NCBI GenBank assembly: GCA_037976565.1
Contig: CP137685.1
Coordinates: 19,208,449 to 19,272,448, forward strand
Direction of reading: 5' to 3'
DNA: 64,000 nucleotides
Origin: Mesocentrotus franciscanus
Taxonomy: Eukaryota > Echinodermata > Echinoidea > Camarodonta > Strongylocentrotidae
The translations under genes and the position numbers were made by a program. Below are positions 1-9,984 of the stretch, piece by piece; position 1 is the stretch's first letter, and each line of letters starts with the position of its first letter. The notes below the pieces were generated by a model that saw only the letters and a program-made list of their open reading frames with translations, had not been told where the DNA came from and searched no databases.

Positions 1-42
1 CTTTGTAGAACACCATGGCTTTGTAGAACACCATGGCTTTGC
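1..42. repeat. Short tandem repeat, 18-bp unit
   Basis: CTTTGTAGAACACCATGG is present twice in tandem and begins a third time at the left edge of the window. The array may extend beyond position 1. Confidence 0.8.
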
Positions 43-673
43 AAAATTACACATTTCCGGTCTTGATTAGCTCCAGACAACCCTTTTAACAGTAGTAATG
101 ATGAAGCAGGCATTTGAAACAGTTGAATAATCTTTGACCCTAAAGTTTGCATATCTATCCCAAGATAAATAAATGTGGCACAGGATGAATATTTGTGTGG
201 CATATCAAGAATTAAGATAAAGTCAATATATGTAAGATGATATACATGTACCGGGTATCAACAAAAAGAACACACAAAAAAGTTCCACATTCTAACACTA
301 ACAGTCAATTTAGGAAACCTTAACAGTTTGATGTCTATCAAAGATGCACAAGAGAGGGTTTTCATGGAGAATTTGACCCCATTCTGGTGTTTATCAATTA
401 ACAGGTGTTGTCAGTCACCAAGAGTGGACTTTGCTTTTAAGATAGACAGCTCTTGTGTAAAAAAAACTGTGCCTTATCCTACCACCTTATGGAATTCTCA
501 TCATAAAAATCAAATTTCCCTCATCCTTGAGATATAGGAGTAGTTGGAGTAGTTTCTGGTTAGACCATGGGTTTGCTGCTTCAGAGGCCTTTGGACACAT
601 AGACACATTAATTGGTAATTTATTCAACCAAATCAGGTGTCAGCGAATTATGATGCAATACACACAGACACTA

Positions 674-1001
674 GGCCTGTCTTCATCAGCTCGAGTTTGC
701 CAAATAGCCCGCTATTTCTGATTTGGGAAATTAGCCCGAAGTTACAAATCGCGTCTTCATCAGTCGAGAAATTTGCTCAGTGTCCGCGCATAGTGCGAGT
801 CTTCAGGCTGGTGAAGACACGCCGGACAAATAGCGGGCTATTTTGCAAACTAGCCCAAGATATCTTGGGAAGATTTCGCGAGCAAATAGCCCGCTATTTG
901 CGTCTTCACCTGCCAAATAGCCTGATATTTCGTGATCGGGCTAATTTCCCGAATCAGAAATAGCGGGCTATTTGGCAAACTCGAGCTGATGAGGACAGGC
1001 C
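674..1001. mobile_element. Palindromic TIR element (MITE), probable TA target duplication
   Basis: The two ends form long inverted repeats of about 70 bases: GGCCTGTCTTCATCAGCTCG at the left and its near-perfect complement at 982-1001. The motif AAATAGCCCGCTATTT recurs inside in both orientations. Both ends are flanked by TA, which fits a Tc1/mariner-type non-autonomous element. No transposase ORF is present. It lies just downstream of ceramidase exon 5, in the intron that leaves the window. Confidence 0.75.
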
Positions 1002-1340
1002 TAATGACTACTATGTGGCTTTAATACTGGTAGAGAATAACACAACAGATGTACGGGAATTGTGGAAAATAGGCATTACACAGAGCTTTAAGTCATCCCA
1101 AACTAAATCTTCCATTTTTAATAATTTTTACTTGATAAATATAAACAAACGCAAAATTTGATACACCTTTTAATTTGTTTGTAGAGTGGAGTGTTAATCA
1201 TATGGAAAGTGCCCCAAAATTAATGCCTTCTGTTTTTCTGGATGTTGTTACCTTAATTCAAAAACGGCATTACAGCCATTGATGCGGGCAACACTGCTTT
1301 CTTGCACTGAGCTGATAGATTTGGCTCTAAGATAACTTAC

Positions 1341-1418
1341 CTTATAAGTCCCAAACCAGTATCATTTTCATCTACAAATTTGGCCACGGTCATCCTGGTA
1401 TCTGTGTTGTTCATATAT
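1341..1418 (-). CDS. asah2: Neutral ceramidase coding exon 5 (last one in window)
   Basis: Completes codon 193 and encodes YMNNTDTRMTVAKFVDEN and on to GLGLI, matching the NTDKEM..LGLIS region of known neutral ceramidases. The acceptor is TTTTATTACAG and the donor GTAAGT. It ends in phase 2 with AG, which fits the conserved serine at the following junction. The next exon is not found to the left, so the gene continues outside the window. Confidence 0.9.
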
Positions 1419-1966
1419 CTGTAATAAAAATGAGGAGATGGGTATGTTTGTTACCACTACACAAAAGCTCAATGAAATATCTGTGAAACCTGCTGTAGTG
1501 TATAGAAAGATCACTTGTCTATAAAGGCTGCACTTCTTGTTTCCCTCAAATAGCATTCTCATTTAAAGCTGTACCAAAGTAAACATGTATGTCGTGAGCA
1601 TCGCTTATATTATACAGACTGTTTTATCTCCTTGGAGTGGTCTCTATATACAGGTGTCATTGTGTTTCAATCATAACAAAGTTCAAGCCACATGCAGGAT
1701 AAGATTGTGTCACCAATATGCTTCTTTAGAATCATAGATTAAAAGAGAATAAACAAAAACTAATTATTGAAGTCAATTTCTTTATGTATATGTCTTGCAC
1801 TATACTTGCAATATTCAATGACAGCTGTAAAAATGTTGTGATGTTCGTGCTTATTGACATCCGTGACATTTCACCCACCGAATCTAGTCAGATCATCTCA
1901 CTTTACTGACGCATGCCGAAATCAAGTTTGAAATTTATCCTTCAGATTGCTCGTGAAATCGTGATC

Positions 1967-1999
<33 letters not shown>

Positions 2000-4900
2000 G
2001 TGGATTCTTGTATAGTGCTCATGTCTGTCAGACTTGACACTCCTGGCGCTCCACAATTATTACCCCGGCTTTAGAATGGCTGCCATTATGGCGCTCTAGA
2101 ATTTGAAGGAACTAATTCCCGGGGTCGAGTGTGGCAAATGTAGATAACTGTCTTGCAAAAGGACATTAGTGCCACAGCGGGACTCGAACCATGGACCATG
2201 TGATCCACAGTATGGTGATGAATCCACTCGACCACGACACCACTGATGACATAGTATTATGGACAGATAGAAAACCAGAAACATCATGCCTCAATTACTA
2301 CCTATGGTGGTAGAGGTAGGGAAAAGGTCCTATTGAATATTCTGGGGTTTATAATGGAAAAACTATAAAGATCACACAAAAACAAACACCAAGAAAACAC
2401 ATTTCTTCACAAAGAAAATAAACGGGCAAGCTATTTTGTAGCACATATTACCAATCACATCTACGATTGCAGCATTTGTGATGCCTACACTACACCTTGA
2501 ATCAGACAAAGAAATCAAATCAAATGGATCTTTTTTTTAAATTTGAATTTATGTTCACAGTTCCACAATACAATTCAACAGTATTTGGTAACATGATATA
2601 CCTTGGACTTGCCCTAATCATTTGGAGACAGTAATGACGAGCATCGTGGTAGAGTGGTTCATTCACTTAACTCTTGATCAAAAGGTTGATCTCATCTTGG
2701 TGTGTTCTGTGTATATCTTTAGACAAGGTGTTTTATCTTTGTACAGTGTTATAATAATAATCCAATCTTGTATAGCACATGTTACATTATGATATAATGT
2801 CCCTATTCGCTTCCAAAGAGGTTTGGAAATTATTACCCTAGATTTAGTTTCGGCAGCCGTTATCAGTGCACAGTGCATTTCAAGGAATAATCCTACCCAT
2901 TCACCTCACCTGGGTGGAGTGTGGCAAATGTAGATTAATGTCTTGCCAAAGGATGTTAGTGTTGTGGCAGGGATTTGATCCCTGTACCTTGTGGTAATGT
3001 AGTAATGTAGGACTGTAGTTTAATACTTACTTGCTTTTCTCATCATCAGGATTGTTGAGATAGGCGGTAGGGCTTCTATTGATATTACTGAAAAACAAAT
3101 CTCCTCTGTTGACGTACACATTGCCAGCTACCATGTTGTCGTGAGCATTAGCAATACTCTAAAATGAAGAACAATATACCAGGAAAAAAGGCAATTCTGT
3201 TGATTAATTGATTGATTGACAACAAATCTTCCAGAGTGCTTAAGACACATATATACTTCCCAATGCAATCTGACTCTTTGTAATAGGTTAAGTTTCAAGA
3301 GCAGAATAGTCAAAGGATCAGGTGGGTGAAAATTTTGATATAAAGTTATGAATGTTTGGAAACTGAGATCACTGAATGTATGTGAATCTAAAACTGAATG
3401 TTTGGTCATTCGACTGTGCTGTCAATGGGGCCAACTCTCTCATTTATATCTAATCTAATTCACAAAGCAACTTTAAGAAATAATCATTACATGAAGGCTT
3501 ATTCTAATGTAACAATGTTTTAAGCTCCTTTTTAAACTTCTGAATATCACCTAAAAGCCCATTTTTGGTTTGGTTCTGAAAATTCTTTTCTTCAAATTTC
3601 TTTCTCTTAATCTTTACACGGTTGTGTAAATAGAACAATGTGTTAATTTGAAGCATTATTACTTTAAAAAGTGAATTCAACAAACATGTACTAAGGAAAC
3701 TTTGAATTTTGAATCTTCTGTCTCACCTGAACGATTCCAGTAACGATAGCATCATGACTGTCGTTGACGAAACCCAGTGAGGTGAATGTGAAGGTCAGAT
3801 ACTGCAGGTAGCCTCCAGGACCAGAGTGGGTGTGCGTCCCACTCAGTACAACATTCTTCTCATTGTAACTCTCACCATACAGCCCCCTCAGTTGCTTAAA
3901 TACCTATAAAATTTGAAGGAAAACTAATTCTGGTCAAGGTGATGGATTTGGTCAACATGTTTTGTTTTTTCTTGCATCTATTCTTTAAGGCTAAAGCATT
4001 TATACTTAAGAAACTGTAAAATTCACCAAATAGAGATAGGGACTGCAAACTTGTGATTGATTAGAGGACTTGTGATTGGTTTGGATCAAACACAACTAGT
4101 TACAAGACGTGTCCAGACATAGTAAGGTTTCAAAATAAGCAGGAAGTTTCTCTGGTCCAAAGGAGGTTGTTATAATAAGGTTCCACTGCACTGTAAAATC
4201 AGAAACTGCCAGGCACATGAAATTTTTACAAATTTTGGGAGTGGTACACATTTGTTGTAGCCTCATGCTGCGAAATACTTGAATCACATCTGATACAACA
4301 CTGAATTTTGACAATAGGCCATTTTCAGAATAGAATCAGATTCAATGCATATGTCTTTGTTAAGTGCCTGGTTAGGAATTATTTCACTCACCTATCAATA
4401 GGCAGAATGCAAAGTGTATATATTGTGTGTTGCTAAGTAGGGCAAGCCTGATATTTGCCAGACCTAGCAACAACTAATGTATGCAAATTGCATTCTGACT
4501 GTTGAAATACAATCATTAGTAACAGGTCAAAGTAAGAACTTGTTGCTTGGTAAATGTGTATCAATATGAATATACACAGTAGGCTTATGGTTGCACCATG
4601 TGAGAGGGGAGGATTGGGGAGTCTTGAAAAGGACTGTTGGTAATCTTTCTTGTGTAGTCCTAAAAAGGACTGTGGTAGTCCTAGAAGGACTGGGCCCGTT
4701 ACACAAAACTTACCATTGATGGTAACTTTGCCATCAATGGTAACTACCATGGAAACCTTGATTTTGATTGGCTGTTGAGCCCTGTTACCATGGTAGTTGC
4801 CATTGATGGCAAAGTTACCATCAATGGTAAGTTTTATGCAACGGGGTCCAGGTGTAACCTTTCTTGAGCTTATAGTTTTAAAAAGAACTAATAGAGGATG

Positions 4901-7900
4901 GGTGGTAGGAGGGGCTCGATGTTTTGAACAAGTTGACTATTCGTCGTCAGGAGTGATATGAATATGTTTTGAAACTGGTCTATTCACAAAAGTTTCTTGC
5001 CATGAAAACTGCTGTTGTTGAAAAATCATGAAAGTTTTATTTTGTGAAGTTTTTGGATATACACTTTATCTGTATCATGGTTTTACAGAGCGAGGCATAA
5101 CTTACATCCAGATTGATAGCGGTACAGCCCATAGCAATGTCTGCGCTGACAAACACATTGCAGTTGTCTGTGTCGTTAAACTCACAGGTTATAAAGGCTC
5201 TGCTGTAGAGACGAGTGTGGATTCCTGCTGTTCTCTGGTCGGGGTGGGCGTAACCCATCTGGGCAAAATGGAAAGCACAGAATTACAGTGATAAGAAATG
5301 CATTACAATAAAATCTGACAGCAATTTTGCCATTTCACCATTTTCATAATCAATTCCTCAGCTTTAGACTGATAATAACAAGTTTAAATACTCACAACAT
5401 GCACTCATGTATGCCTAAAGATAGAGTTATGAAGGAAAAGGTCAGTCCAAGAAATTAATAGTAGTCAAAAGCAATATAAGAGTATGAGAAAAAAGTATTT
5501 TTTTTGTGTGAAAACATGGGATTACTGTAAATACTTCTTAATAAATTTAGTTGGATTTCAGAATAAAAAGAATTTTTGCAGTGTAGAATAGGTATGGCTG
5601 ATCCTGAAAATGTCAAAACCACAAAATTCATCATATGCCGTTTTAACTAATTCAAGTGAATGGAAAGCAGCATCTTTATCATAGGCCATGAATCTTTGCT
5701 TTAGAATCTTTGTCAATGCCCCTCCTTATTAAAAAATACTTCCCTGTAGATTACTGGGTAAGTGATTCAGATGTCTGTTATATGTTATGGTGTATACAAA
5801 ATACTCTTTTAGTCAATCGCTTCTTACTTTTGAGGTTTTATTGTTAGATTTAGCATTCTTCATGAAAGGTAGAAAGCTAATTAAGGGCAAGACATATATT
5901 ACATCCGAATGAATCATTTTGTCAGTTCACATTACATATCATCAGATATATTACATCCCCAGTTTATATATCAATATTTATAAAAAGTTTAGATATCTGT
6001 CTATTTCTCACAAAAAAATAATCAGCAATGAGGGAAAAAGAAACATAAAAAAATATAAACATAAAAATTATAAAAAAATCAAATACCGGTAACCAAATAA
6101 TACAAAAATGTTACATATATTTTTTTCACCTCTGATTATCTTTAGCTACATGTACTAATTGCCTCTCATGTTGTTTTCTTGAGGTCATGTGACTGAGTAA
6201 ATGTAAATACTAGAATGAAGGGCGGAGTGACTTAATTACTGTTTGGGTACAAAGGTCACTTGCCACTTCAACTACCCTTTTAATAGTTTACCTCAAAGAG
6301 AAGACTGAGTTCTGGTAACAATGAAAACATTCAAAATAATCTGTGAGCTTTCTCCTTCTTTGTAAATGTACAGATATGTCATTCTGGAAGAATAAAGTAG
6401 AAATATTGAATGAAAAGGATTGCTCTTGAAGGGCCCTCATATTCAAAATATGACGAGAATTAGTTTATAAGTTTGAGGAGAAACTTTCATGCCACATGTG
6501 TTGTGTAGTCCCACATACATGTATACCATTTTTGTGTGCAGTGCGTGTGATTTTCATCAAGATTGAGTCAAGTTCTTTCATTTTGATCATTCCAAAACTG
6601 TGCAGTATACATCAATCCTCCTGTACTACAAAATCAAATTTTCCTAGTTGCTTCCAGACAGTTCGAGATATAATGGCATCAGCAGTACTCAACTAAATCT
6701 TTAAAGTAATACTTGTAGTGCTCAAGATGTTATCTGATAACACATACTTGATGGGGTTCAGAGTACCAATGGTTATCAGATTAAGAGGCAATCACTAGTT
6801 TACTATCCTTGTTTTAATTGTAATTGTGTGGATCACAAATAGTTTGGTTGATGCAGTTTGATGATTAACTGTAAACTTTAATGTTGAAGGGTAATCAGTT
6901 CCACCATCATTCACATGACATACAGGTTGTACACGTATACCTGGGCCCTGTTTCATGAAACCTATTATCAATAACAAGTAACAATAACTGTTACAAGCTA
7001 CTGAAATCATGGCATTTGATTGGCTGAGAGCAAACTTGCCATAGAAATTTAGCATTTGTTATTGATAACAAGTTTTTTCTGAAACAAGACCCTTTACTTT
7101 GTTTCCTTCAAGCGTGGCTTATAAAATTAATTCTGCAATATGCATGGTCAGACTAAAACCTGAATATGAATCTGTGCATACAGTTTTATATACCTACATG
7201 TAAACACTATTCTACTCTACCTAAATTAACCTTGTTTACCCCCAACTCCTTAAAATTCTGATATGGGATCAAATACAGTACTTAATATTGGCAAAACAAT
7301 TAGAAATATGATTAAAATTATTATCTAGTGAGTCATCTGTCCAACTGTATGACTTCCATTCGGTGCATTAAATGTACCAATGGCAGTCACTACAAATTAA
7401 TCATTAATTCTACTTGACTGCACTTTGTTGATTTTTATCTTCATGTTGAATTGCATACAAAAAGAACATTTTACAGTCATAGAATACATTTGCTTTTCTG
7501 TCATGTTTGGTTGGTTTTCTGTTTGATTTCACACAAATTTCCTTAATGTAAAAAATGTGAAGTACATATGACATGCACTTTCTGAATGTCCACTTTCTTT
7601 AGAGTTCCTTTAATAATAAAAAGTGATAAGAATTTATGAATTTCTGCAATTTTGTTATATATCAAACTACAAATAAATTGATTCTTTTCAACTAAATCCT
7701 ACTATAAACAAATTAAGGAAGCAATATGAAATATCATTTACAGTTTAGGGTCAAATAGTGATGCAAAAATGAGGCGAGGGCTGATAAACGCTTTCCTACC
7801 ATGGCCTGTGGTGCCTGAAAACTTGCAGGTGTGTAGAATTCACTATGCCTATTAATTTGATGTATCTTTCACCTTCTTGGTGCCTACAATCTTCTCATCG

Positions 7901-9854
7901 CACAGCCCAAATGTTCATGTACATCTGACCCTCACAAGATTTAAGGGTCATCTGGCTCTGTCCTACTCCACCCAATATTTCAATCCAAAACACAAAACAA
8001 CACACCTGTATAAATAATTTTTTACTCTAGTTATTTGACTACAATTACTGCCTTGATTGCTTGACAACAAAATCCTTTCACAATCCAGCCCTTCTAAATT
8101 CTTTGTCTATTCAACTATTCAATACCAAAGTCAATTAGTAAAAAATTAGCGCTTTAAATATGTCAAATTTCATGAACTTTGGTTATAGCAGATCAAGAGA
8201 AGAGAGGCTTTTTTAGACAATATTGTGGTAAGTGAAAATCTAAATTCTACTTTACTACAGTTTGGACGCAGGTTGAGATGCCTCTATGTTCAGATCCTGG
8301 TAATGTAGTACTCCGGCATTAAAGGACCGGTCTGGGGGAGCTGCTCTGCAATTGTACTTAAATTCAGCATTTTGCAAAAGCCTATCCAGCCCATTTCCAA
8401 ACTGAAAAACACTATCAGCCATAACAACTTGGTTTGGAAAGCTGTTCCTCATATTAATAATAGCACATGCGCCACGTAGAACTTTAGCTTACATTTAGCG
8501 CATGCGTAGAACGTTCATCCGATCTCAGCCTCATTTTCGTAATTTGGCGCCTAGCCGAGCCGACATGGGCCCTTTAGATTGACTATCGCTTGCTCCCATA
8601 GGCTCTATGTTATAAGACATTAGTGCGAGGAGCTAGCTTGCAATTTTCTGTTTTTACCGATACCAAAATTATGATATTCCAGTCAAATCTTCTATTTGTT
8701 ACAATTTTTTCAGCGTCCTTGAAAAGTTTAGTATTTCACTTAAGTTTAAGATTTACTTAAGTAAGTCTTAAGTCATTGGAAGCACCACCCGCTGAAATAT
8801 TACCCATACCAACGCGAACCCAATGCAGTAAAGAGGGGCACATAAGCTGAAGCTTCAAGCCTCGACACCAAAGTAAACCAAAGTAAAGTAAGTAAGTTTG
8901 AAAAATTCTCATTTTCGTCATATTTAAGGTACAAACTTGCAAGTTGTATTGAAATGTTCGTTGATTTTTCTATTTTATGTTTGTACCTATGCTGAGTGTG
9001 CGTCACCTATGTGTGAAATGCGTCACCTGTTTAAAGCACGTCATGTCGAAATCTCTGTGGTGTGACGTAATATTTCGTATTAACTTTGCCATTGAACTTA
9101 AGTCATGCTTAAGTTGCGCTTAAGTTAAGTAGGCCCTCTCTCACTTAAATTCGAAACAGCTGGAGCGTATCGGCCAATCAGAGCGCGTAAACTCATTGTA
9201 CATGGCTCAATGGCAATAGTTCTACGTGTGCGCAGTAACAATTTCAGCACGGAGCAGAGTTCAATTTCGACGAAGAAAACCAGGAAAAAAAGACCCTGAA
9301 ACGCATCATACAGTCAATATGGTAAGTGGAACCGATATATATTATTAGCCTAGACCTAATTTTCAAAAATAAATGCATCGGATATGAATCCGCTAAAGAC
9401 TTAAAGTGACATTTTAGTCCAAAAGTTTGGCCGGAATTTGGTGGCCAGATCCGTTCCACCGAGTTTGCACAGGAGCGCCTATGGTCGGCTTCTGTCTCTA
9501 TAGAGAGGAGCCGACCCTACCCAAATCAGAGGCTAACGAACGAAATAGACAGGAATTTTCGGTCTACTATAGTATAGCTACAGCATGCAGCAGCAGTCGA
9601 CAATCGACAGTTCGTGAAAAAGAGATAGGACCAGCGAAGTCAGGTCTCACGCCATGAGTTCGGGGGAAACAACCTGCCACCGAACCGTCGGGGACAAGTT
9701 GAATGTTTTTCGTTAAAAATATAATGTATCTTACCATATTTACATCAGCTGCGGGACCAGTTATATCAGCTTTCCCTATGCCAATCATAAATTGAGGATC
9801 TGCTGCAGAAGCAGTACAGACCAGGACAGTAATTAATGCCAAAAATACTTCCAT
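1341..9854 (-). CDS. asah2: Neutral ceramidase (ASAH2-like), N-terminal part, five coding exons, 3' end outside window
   Basis: Neutral ceramidase hydrolyses N-acylsphingosine to sphingosine and a fatty acid in the secretory pathway, at the plasma membrane or extracellularly. Coding exons in transcript order are 9735-9854, 5106-5258, 3727-3903, 3031-3158 and 1341-1418. All introns are GT-AG and the joined frame is open for 218 residues. Residues 1-18 form a hydrophobic signal peptide ending near ASA. Family landmarks follow: GIGKADITGP (25-34), MMGYAHPDQ across the first junction, TRLYSRAFI, FVSADIAMG, the zinc-site motif GTHTHSGPGG (113-122), and INRSPTAYLNNP (176-187). N-glycosylation sequons near residues 68, 138 and 196 fit a secreted or membrane-anchored enzyme. 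Family members are usually 700-800 residues, so about 28% is present; the exon with the catalytic serine lies left of position 1. The last exon ends in phase 2 before the expected WFAIHP segment, which was not found in 1-1340. The family call is firm; which paralogue it is cannot be decided. Confidence 0.93.
1967..2246 (-). mobile_element. tRNA-derived SINE, minus strand
   Basis: On the minus strand the head carries Pol III promoter boxes: A-box-like TGGTCGAGTGG near 2236 and a perfect B-box GGTTCGAGTCCC near 2180-2191. The body follows, with CACTCGACCCCGGG and GGCGCTCTAGAATTTG in the complementary sense, and then a (TTA)n tail at 1967-2000. It lies in a ceramidase intron, in the same orientation as the gene. 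The same body recurs at 2750, 20555, 24500 and 44826. Confidence 0.75.
2750..2995 (-). mobile_element. Diverged SINE copy, minus strand
   Basis: It has the same layout as the copy at 1967: (TAA)n at 2751-2761, a body with TGTATAGCACATG, then CACCTGGGTGGAGTGTGGCA and ATGTCTTGCCAAAGGATGTT, and a decayed B-box near 2970. It ends about 35 bases from ceramidase exon 4. Confidence 0.65.
3031..3158 (-). CDS. asah2: Neutral ceramidase coding exon 4
   Basis: Encodes residues 151-192 plus two bases of codon 193. It contains the family motif INRSPTAYLNNP, next to the active-site surface in solved ceramidases. The acceptor is TTCATTTTAG and the donor a consensus GTAAGT. It ends in phase 2, matching the single leading base of the next exon. 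Confidence 0.92.
3318..3375. repeat. Fragment related to the 41860-42443 MITE
   Basis: ATAAAGTTATGAATGTTTGG and the flanking GAAAATTTTGAT and GATCACT match the subterminal part of the TTAA-flanked element at 41.9 kb (ATAAAGTTATGAATGTTTGA, near 41958). It is a small intronic remnant with no recognisable ends. Confidence 0.45.
3727..3903 (-). CDS. asah2: Neutral ceramidase coding exon 3 (zinc-site motif)
   Basis: Encodes 59 residues (92-150) from VFKQLRGLYG to the GIVQ end. It carries SGTHTHSGPGGY, the hallmark histidine motif; in bacterial and human enzymes a histidine of this motif binds the catalytic zinc. The acceptor is TTTTATAG and the donor GTGAGA, both phase 0. The residues between the motif and the exon end also match the family pattern. 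Confidence 0.95.
4690..4852. mobile_element. Palindromic foldback MITE
   Basis: About 163 bases with long inverted arms: the left arm reads AAACTTACCATTGATGGTAA and CTTTGCCATCAATGG, and the right arm is nearly its complement. The ends resemble CTGGGCCCGTT and AACGGGGTCCAG. The centre holds TTTTGATTGGCTG, shared with the 6943 and 55813 elements. There is no ORF. It lies in ceramidase intron 2. Confidence 0.75.
5106..5258 (-). CDS. asah2: Neutral ceramidase coding exon 2
   Basis: Encodes 51 residues (41-91) starting MGYAHPDQ and containing TRLYSRAFI and FVSADIAMG, all conserved in the family. The acceptor is TTTTGCCCAG directly before the ATG codon and the donor is GTAAGT after the codon for D. 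Both junctions are phase 0. The sequon NDT lies at residue 68. Confidence 0.93.
6434..6670. repeat. Dispersed repeat, copy 1 of 2 in window
   Basis: About 240 bases match 18916-19150 along most of their length. Shared blocks include CCTCATATTCAAAATATGAC, TTTCATGCCACATGTGTTGT with a one-base change, CATTTTTGTGT and the CAGTATACA(T/C)CAAT segment. It is a short interspersed element of unknown class with no Pol III boxes or terminal repeats seen. It lies in ceramidase intron 1. Confidence 0.6.
6943..7092. mobile_element. Palindromic MITE, GGGCCCTGTTTCAT family, copy 1
   Basis: It starts GGGCCCTGTTTCATGAAAC and ends in a related complement (GAAACAAGACCC). The inside contains ACTGTTACAAGCTACTGAAA and CATTTGATTGGCTGAGAGCA, nearly identical to the copy at 55813-55936. 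It is non-coding and non-autonomous, and lies in ceramidase intron 1. Confidence 0.8.
8255..8452 (-). pseudogene. LINE fragment, C-terminal tail of a reverse-transcriptase ORF
   Basis: The 65-residue reading frame runs NSFPNQVVMADSVFQFGNGL and then DRLLQNAEFKY. This resembles the conserved C-terminal stretch of CR1/L2-type LINE ORF2 proteins (pattern LP..VV.A.SV..FKN.LD). Nothing else of the element is present. It lies in ceramidase intron 1. This is pattern recognition without alignment. Confidence 0.5.
8460..9238. mobile_element. Candidate foldback element with CTTAAGT-rich subterminal repeats
   Basis: The left end GCACATGCGCCACGTAGAAC and the right end GTTCTACGTGTGCGCAGTAA are imperfect inverted repeats. 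Many copies of CTTAAGT and ACTTAAG in both orientations lie at 8730-8775 and 9100-9150. No ORF of note. The borders are approximate. Confidence 0.45.
9735..9854 (-). CDS. asah2: Neutral ceramidase coding exon 1 (signal peptide and start)
   Basis: Encodes residues 1-40. The ATG at 9854-9852 is preferred over an upstream in-frame TTG because the hydrophobic run MEVFLALITVLVCTA begins there and makes a standard signal peptide. The exon ends in phase 0 after an ATG codon, followed by donor GTAAGA. The residues GIGKADITGP are the conserved start of the mature neutral ceramidase domain. Confidence 0.92.
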
Positions 9855-9984
9855 CTTCAAGTTCAAGTTCGAAACCGTCTCCAAAACTCACAAAAGTATC
9901 AAAACATAATGTTCTATGGAAAGCTAAACGCTTCAAATGTACGATACGCCAACTGGGTTGGCTTAAAAGAAACAAATAAACAAC

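Noticed and set aside
328..963. Plus-strand open frames near the left edge
   Set aside because: Partly made of the palindromic MITE at 674-1001; no domain and no splice pattern linking them.
1..1340. Sixth ceramidase coding exon
   Set aside because: The expected WFAIHPVSM-type segment was looked for on the minus strand and not found; it probably lies left of the window.
5028..5291. Plus-strand open frame over ceramidase exon 2
   Set aside because: It is the antisense shadow of the coding exon.
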